A DNA stretch of 13,727 nt from CAZCBJ01 sp964496705 (GTDB lineage Bacteria > Chloroflexota > Anaerolineae > Anaerolineales > Anaerolineaceae): the NCBI GenBank assembly GCA_964496705.1, contig CAZCBJ010000097.1, forward strand, positions 1 through 13,727, read 5' to 3'. Under the pieces are notes generated by a model. That model made no database searches. It worked only from the letters and a program-made list of their open reading frames with translations, and had not been told where the DNA came from. The translations under genes and the position numbers were made by a program. Of this stretch, positions 7,065 through 13,329 are shown piece by piece (the first letter of the stretch is position 1; each line of letters opens with the position of its first letter).

Positions 7065-8096
7065 TTATACCTTGTGCTGCTTCTCCCAGGCGCGCCGGTC
7101 CTCCGCGTTCTGATCATCCATATATCGGGGGTCGATCTCCGGCGTCAGGCGGTAGTGCTGCGCAGTCCACAACTGCGCCGCCAGCCGCCGCGGGTCGGAG
7201 CGCACGCCCTGGGCGGCGAAATACTCGCACACGCCCGCCAGATCTCGCTGGAAGATGCGGTAAGTGTTGGCGCTCTGGGTGGGGTTCATCGCCTGGGGAA
7301 AATCGATCAGGGTGATCTCGCCGTCCCAGTAGAGGATATTGTAGGCCGACAGGTCTGCATGGATGACCTGGTTGATCAGCATCAGCTCAATGTTGTGCAG
7401 CACGCGCTGGAAGAGGGCGCGCGCCTCGGTGCCGGACAGCTCCACCTCGCTCAGCGGCGGGGCGGGCACTTCCAGGTCGCCGATATAGCCCATCAGGATG
7501 GCGTTATTCCCGCAGGCGAAGGGCTGCGGCACGTCTGCCCCAGCGGCATGCAGGGTCTGCAGCGTGGTGAACTCATACTCAATCCACGAGATGGTGGATA
7601 ATCGGCGCCCGAAGGCGCTCTTCTTCTGGATGGCATGCAGCGCGCCGTGATCCAACACCTGGTTGCCGTCCTCGTCGAGGATGGCGCGACCCTCGCGGTA
7701 GAGATGATCCTTCTTGAGGGCGCGGAACGGGCGCGGGCGGTAGACCTTGGCGGCGATGTAGTCGGCGCCGGTGCTGGGGCTGGCTGTGCACAGGTAGACC
7801 GAGGCTTCCTTGCCGCCTTTGATGATGCGCAGCACATCGTCGAACCAGTGCTGCCCGTAGAAGCCGCCCAGCGAGCTTTCCAGCCAGACGCGCTCATAGC
7901 GGGCGGCTTTATAGGTGAAAGCCAGGCTGGCGCGCTCCTCTTGCATGCCCGCCAGCTCGCTGACCGGCACAGGCGGGCGCGGGCGGGACGGGCGCGCCCT
8001 GGTTGGATGGGCGGGTGGGACATTTTTGATTCGCGGGCGGTAGCCCATCTCTTCGTCTAGCGTTTCGGTGTACAGAGTGTCTTTGTATTTTTCCAT
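7065..8096 (-). CDS. RIO1-type atypical serine/threonine kinase
   Basis: 343 residues. The kinase core shows the RIO signatures: the ATP-binding loop GGKEASVYL (94-102), the catalytic lysine in AAKVYR (Lys117), the catalytic loop HADLSAYNIL (246-255, Asp248) and the metal-binding IDFPQ (264-268, Asp265). These match the RIO1 group, and all catalytic residues are present. The N terminus (about 20-50) is Pro/Arg-rich and probably disordered. RIO1 acts in 40S ribosome maturation in eukaryotes; the role of bacterial copies is largely unknown. The start is ATG at 8096 with only a weak AGG upstream. Before it lies a long structured leader (8097-8341) with a terminator, a small reading frame and a strong promoter. 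This suggests that expression is controlled by transcription read-through. Confidence 0.88.
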   Translation of the reverse strand: MEKYKDTLYTETLDEEMGYRPRIKNVPPAHPTRARPSRPRPPVPVSELAGMQEERASLAFTYKAARYERVWLESSLGGFYGQHWFDDVLRIIKGGKEASVYLCTASPSTGADYIAAKVYRPRPFRALKKDHLYREGRAILDEDGNQVLDHGALHAIQKKSAFGRRLSTISWIEYEFTTLQTLHAAGADVPQPFACGNNAILMGYIGDLEVPAPPLSEVELSGTEARALFQRVLHNIELMLINQVIHADLSAYNILYWDGEITLIDFPQAMNPTQSANTYRIFQRDLAGVCEYFAAQGVRSDPRRLAAQLWTAQHYRLTPEIDPRYMDDQNAEDRRAWEKQHKV

Positions 8097-8135
8097 CGCT
8101 CAAACCTGGATCATAAAAGGCGACAAACGCGGCAA

Positions 8136-8166
8136 GCGCCGCAGGAGGACGATGACCCTGCGGCGC
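8136..8166 (-). promoter_or_regulatory. GC-rich hairpin in the RIO1 leader
   Basis: GCGCCGCAGG (8136-8145) and CCTGCGGCGC (8157-8166) form a perfect 10-bp stem with an 11-base loop. It lies between the leader terminator and the kinase start, 40 bases from the ATG. No T-tract follows directly on the minus strand, so it is not a typical terminator. It could block processing or shape translation of the kinase mRNA. Confidence 0.5.
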
Positions 8167-8180
8167 CGGGAAAAGGCAAC

Positions 8181-8209
8181 AAAAAACCACAGGGCGGGTG
8201 CGCCTGTGG
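8181..8209 (-). terminator. Rho-independent terminator after the 23-codon leader reading frame
   Basis: On the minus strand CCACAGG (8203-8209) pairs perfectly with CCTGTGG (8187-8193) over a 9-base loop and is followed at once by six T (8181-8186). It lies 31 bases after the stop of the small reading frame and 84 bases before the RIO1 kinase start, so it would end most transcripts before the kinase unless it is disrupted. Confidence 0.85.
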
Positions 8210-8268
8210 CGGTTGCAAGCGGGTTAAAAACACCCAGGCTTACGAGCCGTGTGACCCCAGAGGCGCAC
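8198..8268 (-). promoter_or_regulatory. Candidate antiterminator pairing: small-ORF segment with terminator 5' arm
   Basis: In the minus-strand RNA the segment GUGCGCCUCUGG (8257-8268, codons 15-19 of the small reading frame) is complementary at 11 of 12 positions to CCACAGGCGCAC (8198-8209). The latter contains the whole 5' arm of the terminator. The two structures are mutually exclusive. The pairing is read from the sequence; its use in the cell is inferred. Confidence 0.5.
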
Positions 8269-8311
8269 GCAGATCAATCTTGCGGGTTTGCAAGCCGTTA
8301 TTTCGACTCAT
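8240..8311 (-). CDS. 23-residue leader peptide or small protein
   Basis: Small reading frame of 23 codons plus TAA, beginning MSRNNGLQTRK and ending RAPLGSHGS. It has AAAGGAGG 7 bases before the ATG, the strongest ribosome binding site in the window. A consensus promoter lies upstream and a rho-independent terminator downstream, so it is very likely transcribed and translated. The peptide is basic (three Arg, one Lys), has no membrane segment and no run of a single amino acid of the kind seen in biosynthetic leader peptides. I do not recognise it. Its position in front of the RIO1 kinase, together with the terminator and competing pairing, suggests an attenuation leader. It could instead be a free-standing small protein or part of a small RNA of about 160 bases. 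The gene on the other side is the carbonic anhydrase. Confidence 0.65.
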   Translation of the reverse strand: MSRNNGLQTRKIDLRAPLGSHGS

Positions 8312-8347
8312 TTGTACGCCTCCTTTCTGACACAAAATGATAAAGAA

Positions 8348-8376
8348 AGTGTAACAAGAGAAGCCCAAGCTGTCAA
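8348..8376 (-). promoter_or_regulatory. Consensus sigma-70-like promoter of the leader cassette
   Basis: On the minus strand TTGACA (8371-8376) and TACACT (8348-8353) are separated by 17 bp. The predicted start is near 8341, giving about 30 bases of untranslated leader before the 23-codon reading frame. It probably also drives the RIO1 kinase by read-through. Confidence 0.8.
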
Positions 8377-8412
8377 GGAAGGCTTTTCAAAAATGCTGAT
8401 GTCGTGAATCGG

Positions 8413-9114
8413 CTAGCGTAGATTTGGATGGATGATCGAGCTGCGCACCAGCGCCAGACCTGCCAGCCGGCGGCGAGCTGTCCGCGCTGGCTTGACGATG
8501 GGCAAGAGTTCAACCAGTCCACTGGCCAGATCATAAACCGCGCCGAGGATAAGCAGTGAACGGTTTTGCAGCGCAGCCGCCAGATGCGGATTGGCCGCAA
8601 GGCGCTCCACGGTAAATTCAACGTGCCTGCGCAGGGCATGCTCCAGCAGGCTGCCCGGCAGTCCCAGACAGGCTTCCACCGCCGGGCGAATATTTTGCAC
8701 CAGGAACCCGATTTCATATCGCTCAGCCGCGTCATTTTCCAGCGTTTCAATGGTTTTCTGCACTGCCGCGCATCGGCTGTGCCCCAGCACAATCAGCAGA
8801 GGCGGTTTCAACTCGCCCACCCCCAGCACCAGACTTTCCTCAACCGCCTGATCGAGAACATGCCCGGCGGTGCGGCACACGAACAGGTCGCCCAGGCCGC
8901 AGTCGAAAATCAGCTCGGGCACCTCGCGTGAGTCGCTGCAGGCAAACACCGCTGCCATCGGCTGCTGCCCGGCGGTCAATTGCCGGCGGCGGCTGAGGCT
9001 GGCATTTGGATGGATCGGGCAACCGGCGGCAAATCGCCGGTTGCCTTCAATCAACCGGTTGAGAACCCGGATGGGTTGGTGGGATGTAAATTGCGGGGAG
9101 CGAATGGGAAGCAT
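8413..9114 (-). CDS. Beta-class carbonic anhydrase
   Basis: 233 residues. It catalyses reversible hydration of CO2 to bicarbonate, presumably in the cytoplasm, as no signal peptide is seen. The zinc site of beta-carbonic anhydrases is present: ACSDSR (Cys59, Asp61, Arg63) and GHSRC (His112, Cys115). The family block PELIFDCGLGDLFV follows the first motif. Two positions differ from the usual family sequence: AGH rather than AGN after the LFV block, and GHSRCAAV rather than CGAV. The zinc ligands are intact, so activity is likely. The start is ATG at 9114 with GGAGG 8 bases upstream and a consensus promoter further up (9165-9192). It is transcribed alone; the next promoter downstream begins 37 bases after its stop. 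No clear terminator was seen. Confidence 0.9.
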   Translation of the reverse strand: MLPIRSPQFTSHQPIRVLNRLIEGNRRFAAGCPIHPNASLSRRRQLTAGQQPMAAVFACSDSREVPELIFDCGLGDLFVCRTAGHVLDQAVEESLVLGVGELKPPLLIVLGHSRCAAVQKTIETLENDAAERYEIGFLVQNIRPAVEACLGLPGSLLEHALRRHVEFTVERLAANPHLAAALQNRSLLILGAVYDLASGLVELLPIVKPARTARRRLAGLALVRSSIIHPNLR

Positions 9115-9152
9115 TGGATTTTCCTCCGATCATCCTGCCAGGCTGGAACTTA

Positions 9153-9187
9153 ATTTCTATTTATATTATAGAACAATATTTCTATTT
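9153..9187. repeat. Direct repeat ATTTCTATTT flanking the carbonic anhydrase -10 box
   Basis: ATTTCTATTT occurs at 9153-9162 and 9178-9187, 25 bp apart. One copy lies next to the -35 box inside the spacer and the other at about the transcript start. The spacing is near 2.4 helical turns, so two protein subunits could bind on roughly one face. It is a candidate operator, although an AT-rich coincidence is possible. Confidence 0.45.
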
Positions 9188-9192
9188 GTCAA
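9165..9192 (-). promoter_or_regulatory. Consensus promoter of the carbonic anhydrase gene
   Basis: On the minus strand a perfect TTGACA (9187-9192) and a perfect TATAAT (9165-9170) are separated by 16 bp. The predicted start is near 9158, leaving a leader of about 45 bases that ends in GGAGG before the ATG at 9114. Confidence 0.85.
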
Positions 9193-9239
9193 TGATTTTT
9201 ATCCAATCTTTTCGATCTCCCCGGACGGATGAGAAACTT

Positions 9240-9248
9240 TGATACAAT
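9240..9248 (+). promoter_or_regulatory. Possible extended -10 promoter of the second URO-D-like gene
   Basis: TGATACAAT matches an extended -10 element (TGnTAnAAT). No -35 box is visible at the proper distance. The ATG of the gene lies 29 bases further on, after GAGG with a 7-base spacer. Confidence 0.4.
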
Positions 9249-9277
9249 TCACCCATCTTTCCTGCCGAGGTAAATCC

Positions 9278-10321
9278 ATGCCCCACGATCTTGACGCCAA
9301 AATCGCCGCCCGCAAAGCGCGCTGGATGGACTTCTACGACATGGCCAGCCCGACCCGTTTCATCCTGCTGGTCGGATACACGCCCGAGGACGAGCCGCAG
9401 TTCGTCCTGCCCACCCCCGGGAACAAGGCTGCGCGCATCGAATGGGCCTGGCGCAAGTACCTGGGCTGGTTGGAGCGCGCCGCCTGGTTGGAGGACGATT
9501 TCATCCCCTACATTTACCCCCTGACCGGCACCGAGATCTTCGCCGCGGCCTTCGGCTGCCCGGTGTTCTACCCGGATGATAACATGCCCTTCGCCCGCCC
9601 ATTGATCGAGCGGGCATCGCAGGTGGCGGGCGTGAAAGCCCCCGGATTGGATCATCCCCAACTGGCGATCCTGTTCGAGATCGCCGACGAGCTGCGCCGG
9701 CGCGCCGGACCTGAGGCGGTCATGCGCATGGTGGACATGCAGTCGCCGATGGACGTGGCAGCGCTGATCTGGGAAAAATCCACCTTCTTTCCGGCGTTCA
9801 TTGAAGCGCCCGAGGCGGTGATGGAGCTGGCGGCCAGGGTGCGCAAAGTGCAACTGGCCTTCTGGGATGAATGGTTCCGGCGTTACGGTCGCGAGTACAT
9901 CGCCCATTATCCCGAATACTACATGCAGGGCGGGATCACCCTTTCCGAGGATGAGGTGGGCACCTTCAGCCCGCGCATGTTCGAGCAGTTCTTCCTGCCC
10001 GAGCTGGTGGAGCTTTCAGAGCATTTCGGCGGGCTGGGCATGCACTGCTGCGCCCACGCCCGTCATCAATGGGCAGGCTTCATGCAGATTCCCAACCTGC
10101 GCCTGATCAACTTTGTCCAGCCGCAGGCGCTGCTCTACGAAGCCCACGAGTACTTTGCCCGCCACACAGCGCAGATGCACAACTGGGAAATACCCTGGGA
10201 GGTAGAAGCAGGGCCACAACAGTTCCCGGCCGGGGCGCACATCGTCCTGCAGCCGTGGGCCGCCAATCGCGAAGAGGCGCTGCGGTTATGTGATCTTTTC
10301 TGTAAAAAATTTCCGGGTTAG
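9278..10321 (+). CDS. URO-D superfamily protein, divergent
   Basis: 347 residues from the ATG at 9278, chosen over a TTG at 9239 because GAGG lies 7 bases upstream. The sequence is a diverged URO-D type TIM barrel: an N-terminal region with KARWMDFYDM, a mid block LGMHCCAHARHQW (253-265) at the place of the usual H-x-C motif, then NFVQPQ (278-283), and a C terminus HIVLQPWAAN. The HCCAH cluster (His256, Cys257, Cys258, His260) could bind zinc, but the arrangement differs from the HSCGD of the paralogue at 4938. HemE residues are absent. The substrate is unknown; a corrinoid or C1 methyl transfer role is only a family-based guess. Its TAG overlaps the stop of the convergent R-M gene (shared TTAG, 10318-10321). 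Confidence 0.72.
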   Translation: MPHDLDAKIAARKARWMDFYDMASPTRFILLVGYTPEDEPQFVLPTPGNKAARIEWAWRKYLGWLERAAWLEDDFIPYIYPLTGTEIFAAAFGCPVFYPDDNMPFARPLIERASQVAGVKAPGLDHPQLAILFEIADELRRRAGPEAVMRMVDMQSPMDVAALIWEKSTFFPAFIEAPEAVMELAARVRKVQLAFWDEWFRRYGREYIAHYPEYYMQGGITLSEDEVGTFSPRMFEQFFLPELVELSEHFGGLGMHCCAHARHQWAGFMQIPNLRLINFVQPQALLYEAHEYFARHTAQMHNWEIPWEVEAGPQQFPAGAHIVLQPWAANREEALRLCDLFCKKFPG

Positions 10322-12846
10322 CTGGAAGGGCCCAGAAATTTCTCTCCATTGAAATGAATCAAATGGCTTGGTGTGTCGGCTATCCAAACTTCGGTCTCCC
10401 AGGCAAGTACGGATAAAAATCGAAGCATAGATTTTCGCGTTTCAAAGGCAGTAACATAGACGATTCCAAGCTGACTGGATTTCACAATTCTGTCAAGCTC
10501 GTTTTTTCGCTTTTGATCAATTGGTCCATGACTCGTAACAGCTTCTATCAGAATGAGCCAATTTTTACCTGGCACATGGACAATTACATCAGGCAATTTC
10601 CCGTGGGGATCCACTTCTACGTTAAGCTTTTCAAAGAACTCCTTCTCGCGCTCATTGATTTTTGCGCCAGCATCTCCAATATACACAACTGCACCACCGG
10701 GTGTAAACCGCGGGCAGAATTCCTCGACAATTCGTTTAATAAGCCTATTTTGACCGCCTGGGGTTAAGAATATATTTGCTCCACCCGGCAAGGTTACGGG
10801 AATCAAAGTCATTACCCGTTCTTGAACTTGTAAAACCGTAAGGTTTAATGCTTCTCGCCGGTATAGTGCAAGCTGAATAGGCCAATCTTGTGAACCATAA
10901 CCTCGAAGTAAAGTGAGAAAGTGCGATTCTATTTGATACTTGGTTTTAGGACTATTGATCGGGCGATTTCGATCATCTGGATTTTCCAGGACAATTCCTG
11001 TTTGAATAAATTGATGAATAGTTTGTCTTCGAACAGTTTCGCGGGTGTTAGGAGCATAATCAATCCCATAATGTTTTCGGAAAAAGTCCATCATCTCAGT
11101 TATTCCCAATAAAGGTGAAGACGCTTCGTTCCACGGAGTAATTGCTTGTATATTTGTCAGGGCCAATAAAGTCAACGCTGATCGATCATTTTGTTGTTGG
11201 CGTGGCAATTCAAGTTGTTGAAGAATATCTAGAGCTTCACGAATCCGCTTTTTTGCTCTGATAGGATCTGGTGTATTTTCGTCCATTTTATCTCCATTTA
11301 GAGCCAATTCGTCTTCTATCATCTGATCAATCTGATCCTGTGAGGGGAATATTTCACCAACCTGTTGGCCCAATTTAATTAATTGTTCATAGGTTGGATA
11401 TTTAAGGCTTCGTAAATCCGAAGCATTAACTTGAGTATGACCACTAAACTGCCGAAAGTATTGGTCAACAAGGGTCGAGTTGAGGTAAACCGCAAGCCCC
11501 TTTGCAACCAAGGGAGACATTTGTCCATATCGTTGATAGAAATAATTCAAGTGATTTTCAATAGCGACTTTTTCGCATCTTATTCGTGATGGCTCTAAAA
11601 TTGCCGCAAAAATCCTTCGCTTTTCCTCTTTCGCAGAAAATCTTTTCACAAGCACATACGTGGTGTTGGGAACAAGTATTTCATCTACTCCTTCATATAC
11701 CTTTATGCCCATACCCTTCTTGTGATCAAGGGGCCACAAAACATATCCCCCCTTTATATTAGCGGGATATATCAACGGAAAAAGATCGTCCGAAAAGCTA
11801 CTGGAGATGTGTTCTTTATTTCGAAACTCAACCACTCGACCCGTCGAAACCTGAATACCCAGATCAACAAGAGTTGTATGAAGGCAATTCATTTGAGAAT
11901 TTATCTTCGTTTCAGCCCTATCCGAGATAATCCGGATAAATTTTTCTGGATCATTTGGCTGAATTAATTGATCGTAATTCAACCTCTGGATGACGAGATC
12001 ATCATCCTGCAAACCATCACTCCGTGATATGGTTACAGTGAGTGGTTTTTTTGTAGATTTTACTGCGGACAAAATGATATTTTCTTGAAGTACATCGTCA
12101 AATAGACCGCTACGAGAATTAAAAACATGGATACGCTGTATTGACATAATCCGTGATAGATCTTGTCTAAAAGTTCGAAAATAAGGACCATTGCAGTAAC
12201 TTCTTGGCGTTATTGCTACGATTTGACCACCCACCTTTAATAGCCTGATTGTCAACCAAAGAAAGGCGGCATACAGGTTACTAGTTCCCAAACCAATCGA
12301 ATCCAATAACTTGCGGGTAGGCGAATTACCGATAATTTTCTTATATGGCGGATTAAGGATTGCATAATCGAATTGAATTCGGTTTACTGGAAACAAAAAG
12401 GAATTATCATCTTCCTTCAAACTCAATACACTCGGAGCAACAAAATCTTCATTCCTAATTTCACATGAAAGTTCGATCCCCACGTCTGAACATAATCTTT
12501 CACATTCTAAAACAGTCCGTTCCAAACTCGCCGTCAATTTTTGATCCAACTCGTATAAAACGGCTTTTATTTTGTTAGGCTTTTTTGGAGAGTAGCATAT
12601 TTGAAATATAAAAGCTGCTGTGAGTGTTCCCACACCTGCGCCTGGATCTAAAAGGGTTATTTCAGGCCGTTCATCAAACGAAAACATGGATGCCATCAGA
12701 CACGCTATATTTACTGGCGTAAGGTATTGCCCGTTTTCTGCTTGGATGACTGGATCCAATCGCATCACGGCTTCATTTCTGATGATCTCCAAGCGATCGA
12801 GCCAATGGGAAGAAGATAACAGGTTTAGGTCAATATTGGCATCCAT
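10318..12846 (-). CDS. Fused type II restriction-modification protein: N6-adenine methyltransferase plus BsuBI/PstI-type endonuclease
   Basis: 842 residues. The N-terminal part (about 1-520) is an N6-adenine DNA methyltransferase: motif X GQYLTP (39-44), SAM-binding motif I DPGAGVGTLT (67-76) and catalytic motif IV NPPYKK (165-170). The C-terminal part (about 521-842) matches BsuBI/PstI endonucleases: RSALTLLALTNI, PNTRETVRRQT and, near the end, PDVIV (Pro752-Asp753) and LIEAVTSHGP (Glu768), the likely PD...E active site. The two lengths are close to those of separate M.PstI- and R.PstI-type proteins, so this looks like a head-to-tail fusion. By family, CTGCAG is the likely target, but this is unproven. 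The gene is far AT-richer than its neighbours and is probably acquired. The start is ATG at 12846 without a ribosome binding site. An internal GGAG lies before Met521, at the junction. Confidence 0.88.
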   Translation of the reverse strand: MDANIDLNLLSSSHWLDRLEIIRNEAVMRLDPVIQAENGQYLTPVNIACLMASMFSFDERPEITLLDPGAGVGTLTAAFIFQICYSPKKPNKIKAVLYELDQKLTASLERTVLECERLCSDVGIELSCEIRNEDFVAPSVLSLKEDDNSFLFPVNRIQFDYAILNPPYKKIIGNSPTRKLLDSIGLGTSNLYAAFLWLTIRLLKVGGQIVAITPRSYCNGPYFRTFRQDLSRIMSIQRIHVFNSRSGLFDDVLQENIILSAVKSTKKPLTVTISRSDGLQDDDLVIQRLNYDQLIQPNDPEKFIRIISDRAETKINSQMNCLHTTLVDLGIQVSTGRVVEFRNKEHISSSFSDDLFPLIYPANIKGGYVLWPLDHKKGMGIKVYEGVDEILVPNTTYVLVKRFSAKEEKRRIFAAILEPSRIRCEKVAIENHLNYFYQRYGQMSPLVAKGLAVYLNSTLVDQYFRQFSGHTQVNASDLRSLKYPTYEQLIKLGQQVGEIFPSQDQIDQMIEDELALNGDKMDENTPDPIRAKKRIREALDILQQLELPRQQQNDRSALTLLALTNIQAITPWNEASSPLLGITEMMDFFRKHYGIDYAPNTRETVRRQTIHQFIQTGIVLENPDDRNRPINSPKTKYQIESHFLTLLRGYGSQDWPIQLALYRREALNLTVLQVQERVMTLIPVTLPGGANIFLTPGGQNRLIKRIVEEFCPRFTPGGAVVYIGDAGAKINEREKEFFEKLNVEVDPHGKLPDVIVHVPGKNWLILIEAVTSHGPIDQKRKNELDRIVKSSQLGIVYVTAFETRKSMLRFLSVLAWETEVWIADTPSHLIHFNGEKFLGPSS
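11284..11295 (-). promoter_or_regulatory. Internal ribosome binding site and ATG at the R-M fusion junction
   Basis: On the minus strand GGAG (11292-11295) stands 5 bases before the ATG of Met521 (11284-11286), exactly where the methyltransferase part ends and the endonuclease part begins. Initiation here would give a free endonuclease of 322 residues, close to the size of R.PstI. It is either a relic of two genes or a working internal start. Confidence 0.5.
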
Positions 12847-12856
12847 TATGTTCTAA

Positions 12857-12867
12857 TTGACATTATA
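12857..12867. promoter_or_regulatory. Abutting divergent promoter elements between the R-M gene and yjbQ
   Basis: A perfect TATAAT on the minus strand (12862-12867) fits as the -10 box of the R-M gene, with a poor -35. On the plus strand TTGACA (12857-12862) could be the -35 box of yjbQ, with only a weak AT-rich -10 near 12880. The two elements share base 12862, so the promoters probably compete. The intergenic space is 62 bases. Confidence 0.45.
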
Positions 12868-12908
12868 CTCTTTGGAGTAAATAAATTAAAATAATCCAAG
12901 AGGACCTG

Positions 12909-13328
12909 ATGAAATCCTTCCGCAAAGAACTGTGGTTCAACGTGCCGGCGCGGCGCGGGTTCGTCAACATCACCGCCCAGGTGGCGGAATGTGTGCGCGA
13001 GAGCGGGGTGCGCGAAGGCTTGGTGCTGGTCAACGCCATGCACATCACCGCCTCGGTGTTCATCAACGACGACGAGCACGGTCTGCACCAGGATTACGAG
13101 CGCTGGCTGGAGCAGCTCGCCCCGCACGAACCCACTGATCAGTACAGCCACAACCTGACCGGCGAGGATAACGCCGACGCGCACCTCAAGCGTCAGGTGA
13201 TGGGACGCGAGGTGGTGGTGGCCATCACCGGCGGGCGGCTGGATTTTGGCCCCTGGGAGCAGATTTTCTACGGCGAGTTCGACGGGCGGCGGCGCAAGCG
13301 CGTGCTGGTCAAGATCATCGGCGAATAA
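12909..13328 (+). CDS. yjbQ: YjbQ/UPF0047 family protein
   Basis: 139 residues, the usual full length for this widespread small family. Typical blocks are AMHITASV (43-50), YSHNLTGEDNADAHLKRQ (79-96), ITGGRLDFGPWEQIFYGEFDG (split as ITGGRLDFG, 106-114, and PWEQIFYGEFDG, 115-126). His45, His81 and Glu118 are conserved positions. Members show weak thiamine-phosphate synthase activity in E. coli and are annotated so, but the true role is unsettled. AGAGGA just upstream of the ATG is a good ribosome binding site. The gene returns to the high GC of the flanking chromosome right after the AT-rich R-M gene. Its TAA ends one base before the stop of the convergent dehydratase gene, so there is no room for a separate terminator. 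Confidence 0.9.
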   Translation: MKSFRKELWFNVPARRGFVNITAQVAECVRESGVREGLVLVNAMHITASVFINDDEHGLHQDYERWLEQLAPHEPTDQYSHNLTGEDNADAHLKRQVMGREVVVAITGGRLDFGPWEQIFYGEFDGRRRKRVLVKIIGE

Positions 13329-13329
13329 T

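Noticed and set aside
8068..8340. Plus-strand open frame of 90 codons crossing the RIO1 leader
   Set aside because: AGGAGG before an internal ATG (8153) is only 3 bases from it and lies in the loop of the GC hairpin. The frame crosses the minus-strand terminator and small reading frame, and the protein is a basic low-complexity shadow.
8354..8412. Imperfect hairpin (AAGCC...GGCTT) after the carbonic anhydrase stop as terminator
   Set aside because: Stem of only 5 bp with no T-tract on the minus strand, and it coincides with the promoter of the leader cassette.
9239..9277. TTG-initiated 13-codon extension of the second URO-D-like gene
   Set aside because: No ribosome binding site, and it overlaps the possible -10 box; the ATG at 9278 has GAGG at good spacing.
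9182..9907. Minus-strand open frame of 241 codons
   Set aside because: Antisense to the second URO-D-like gene; His/Gly-rich shadow without motifs.
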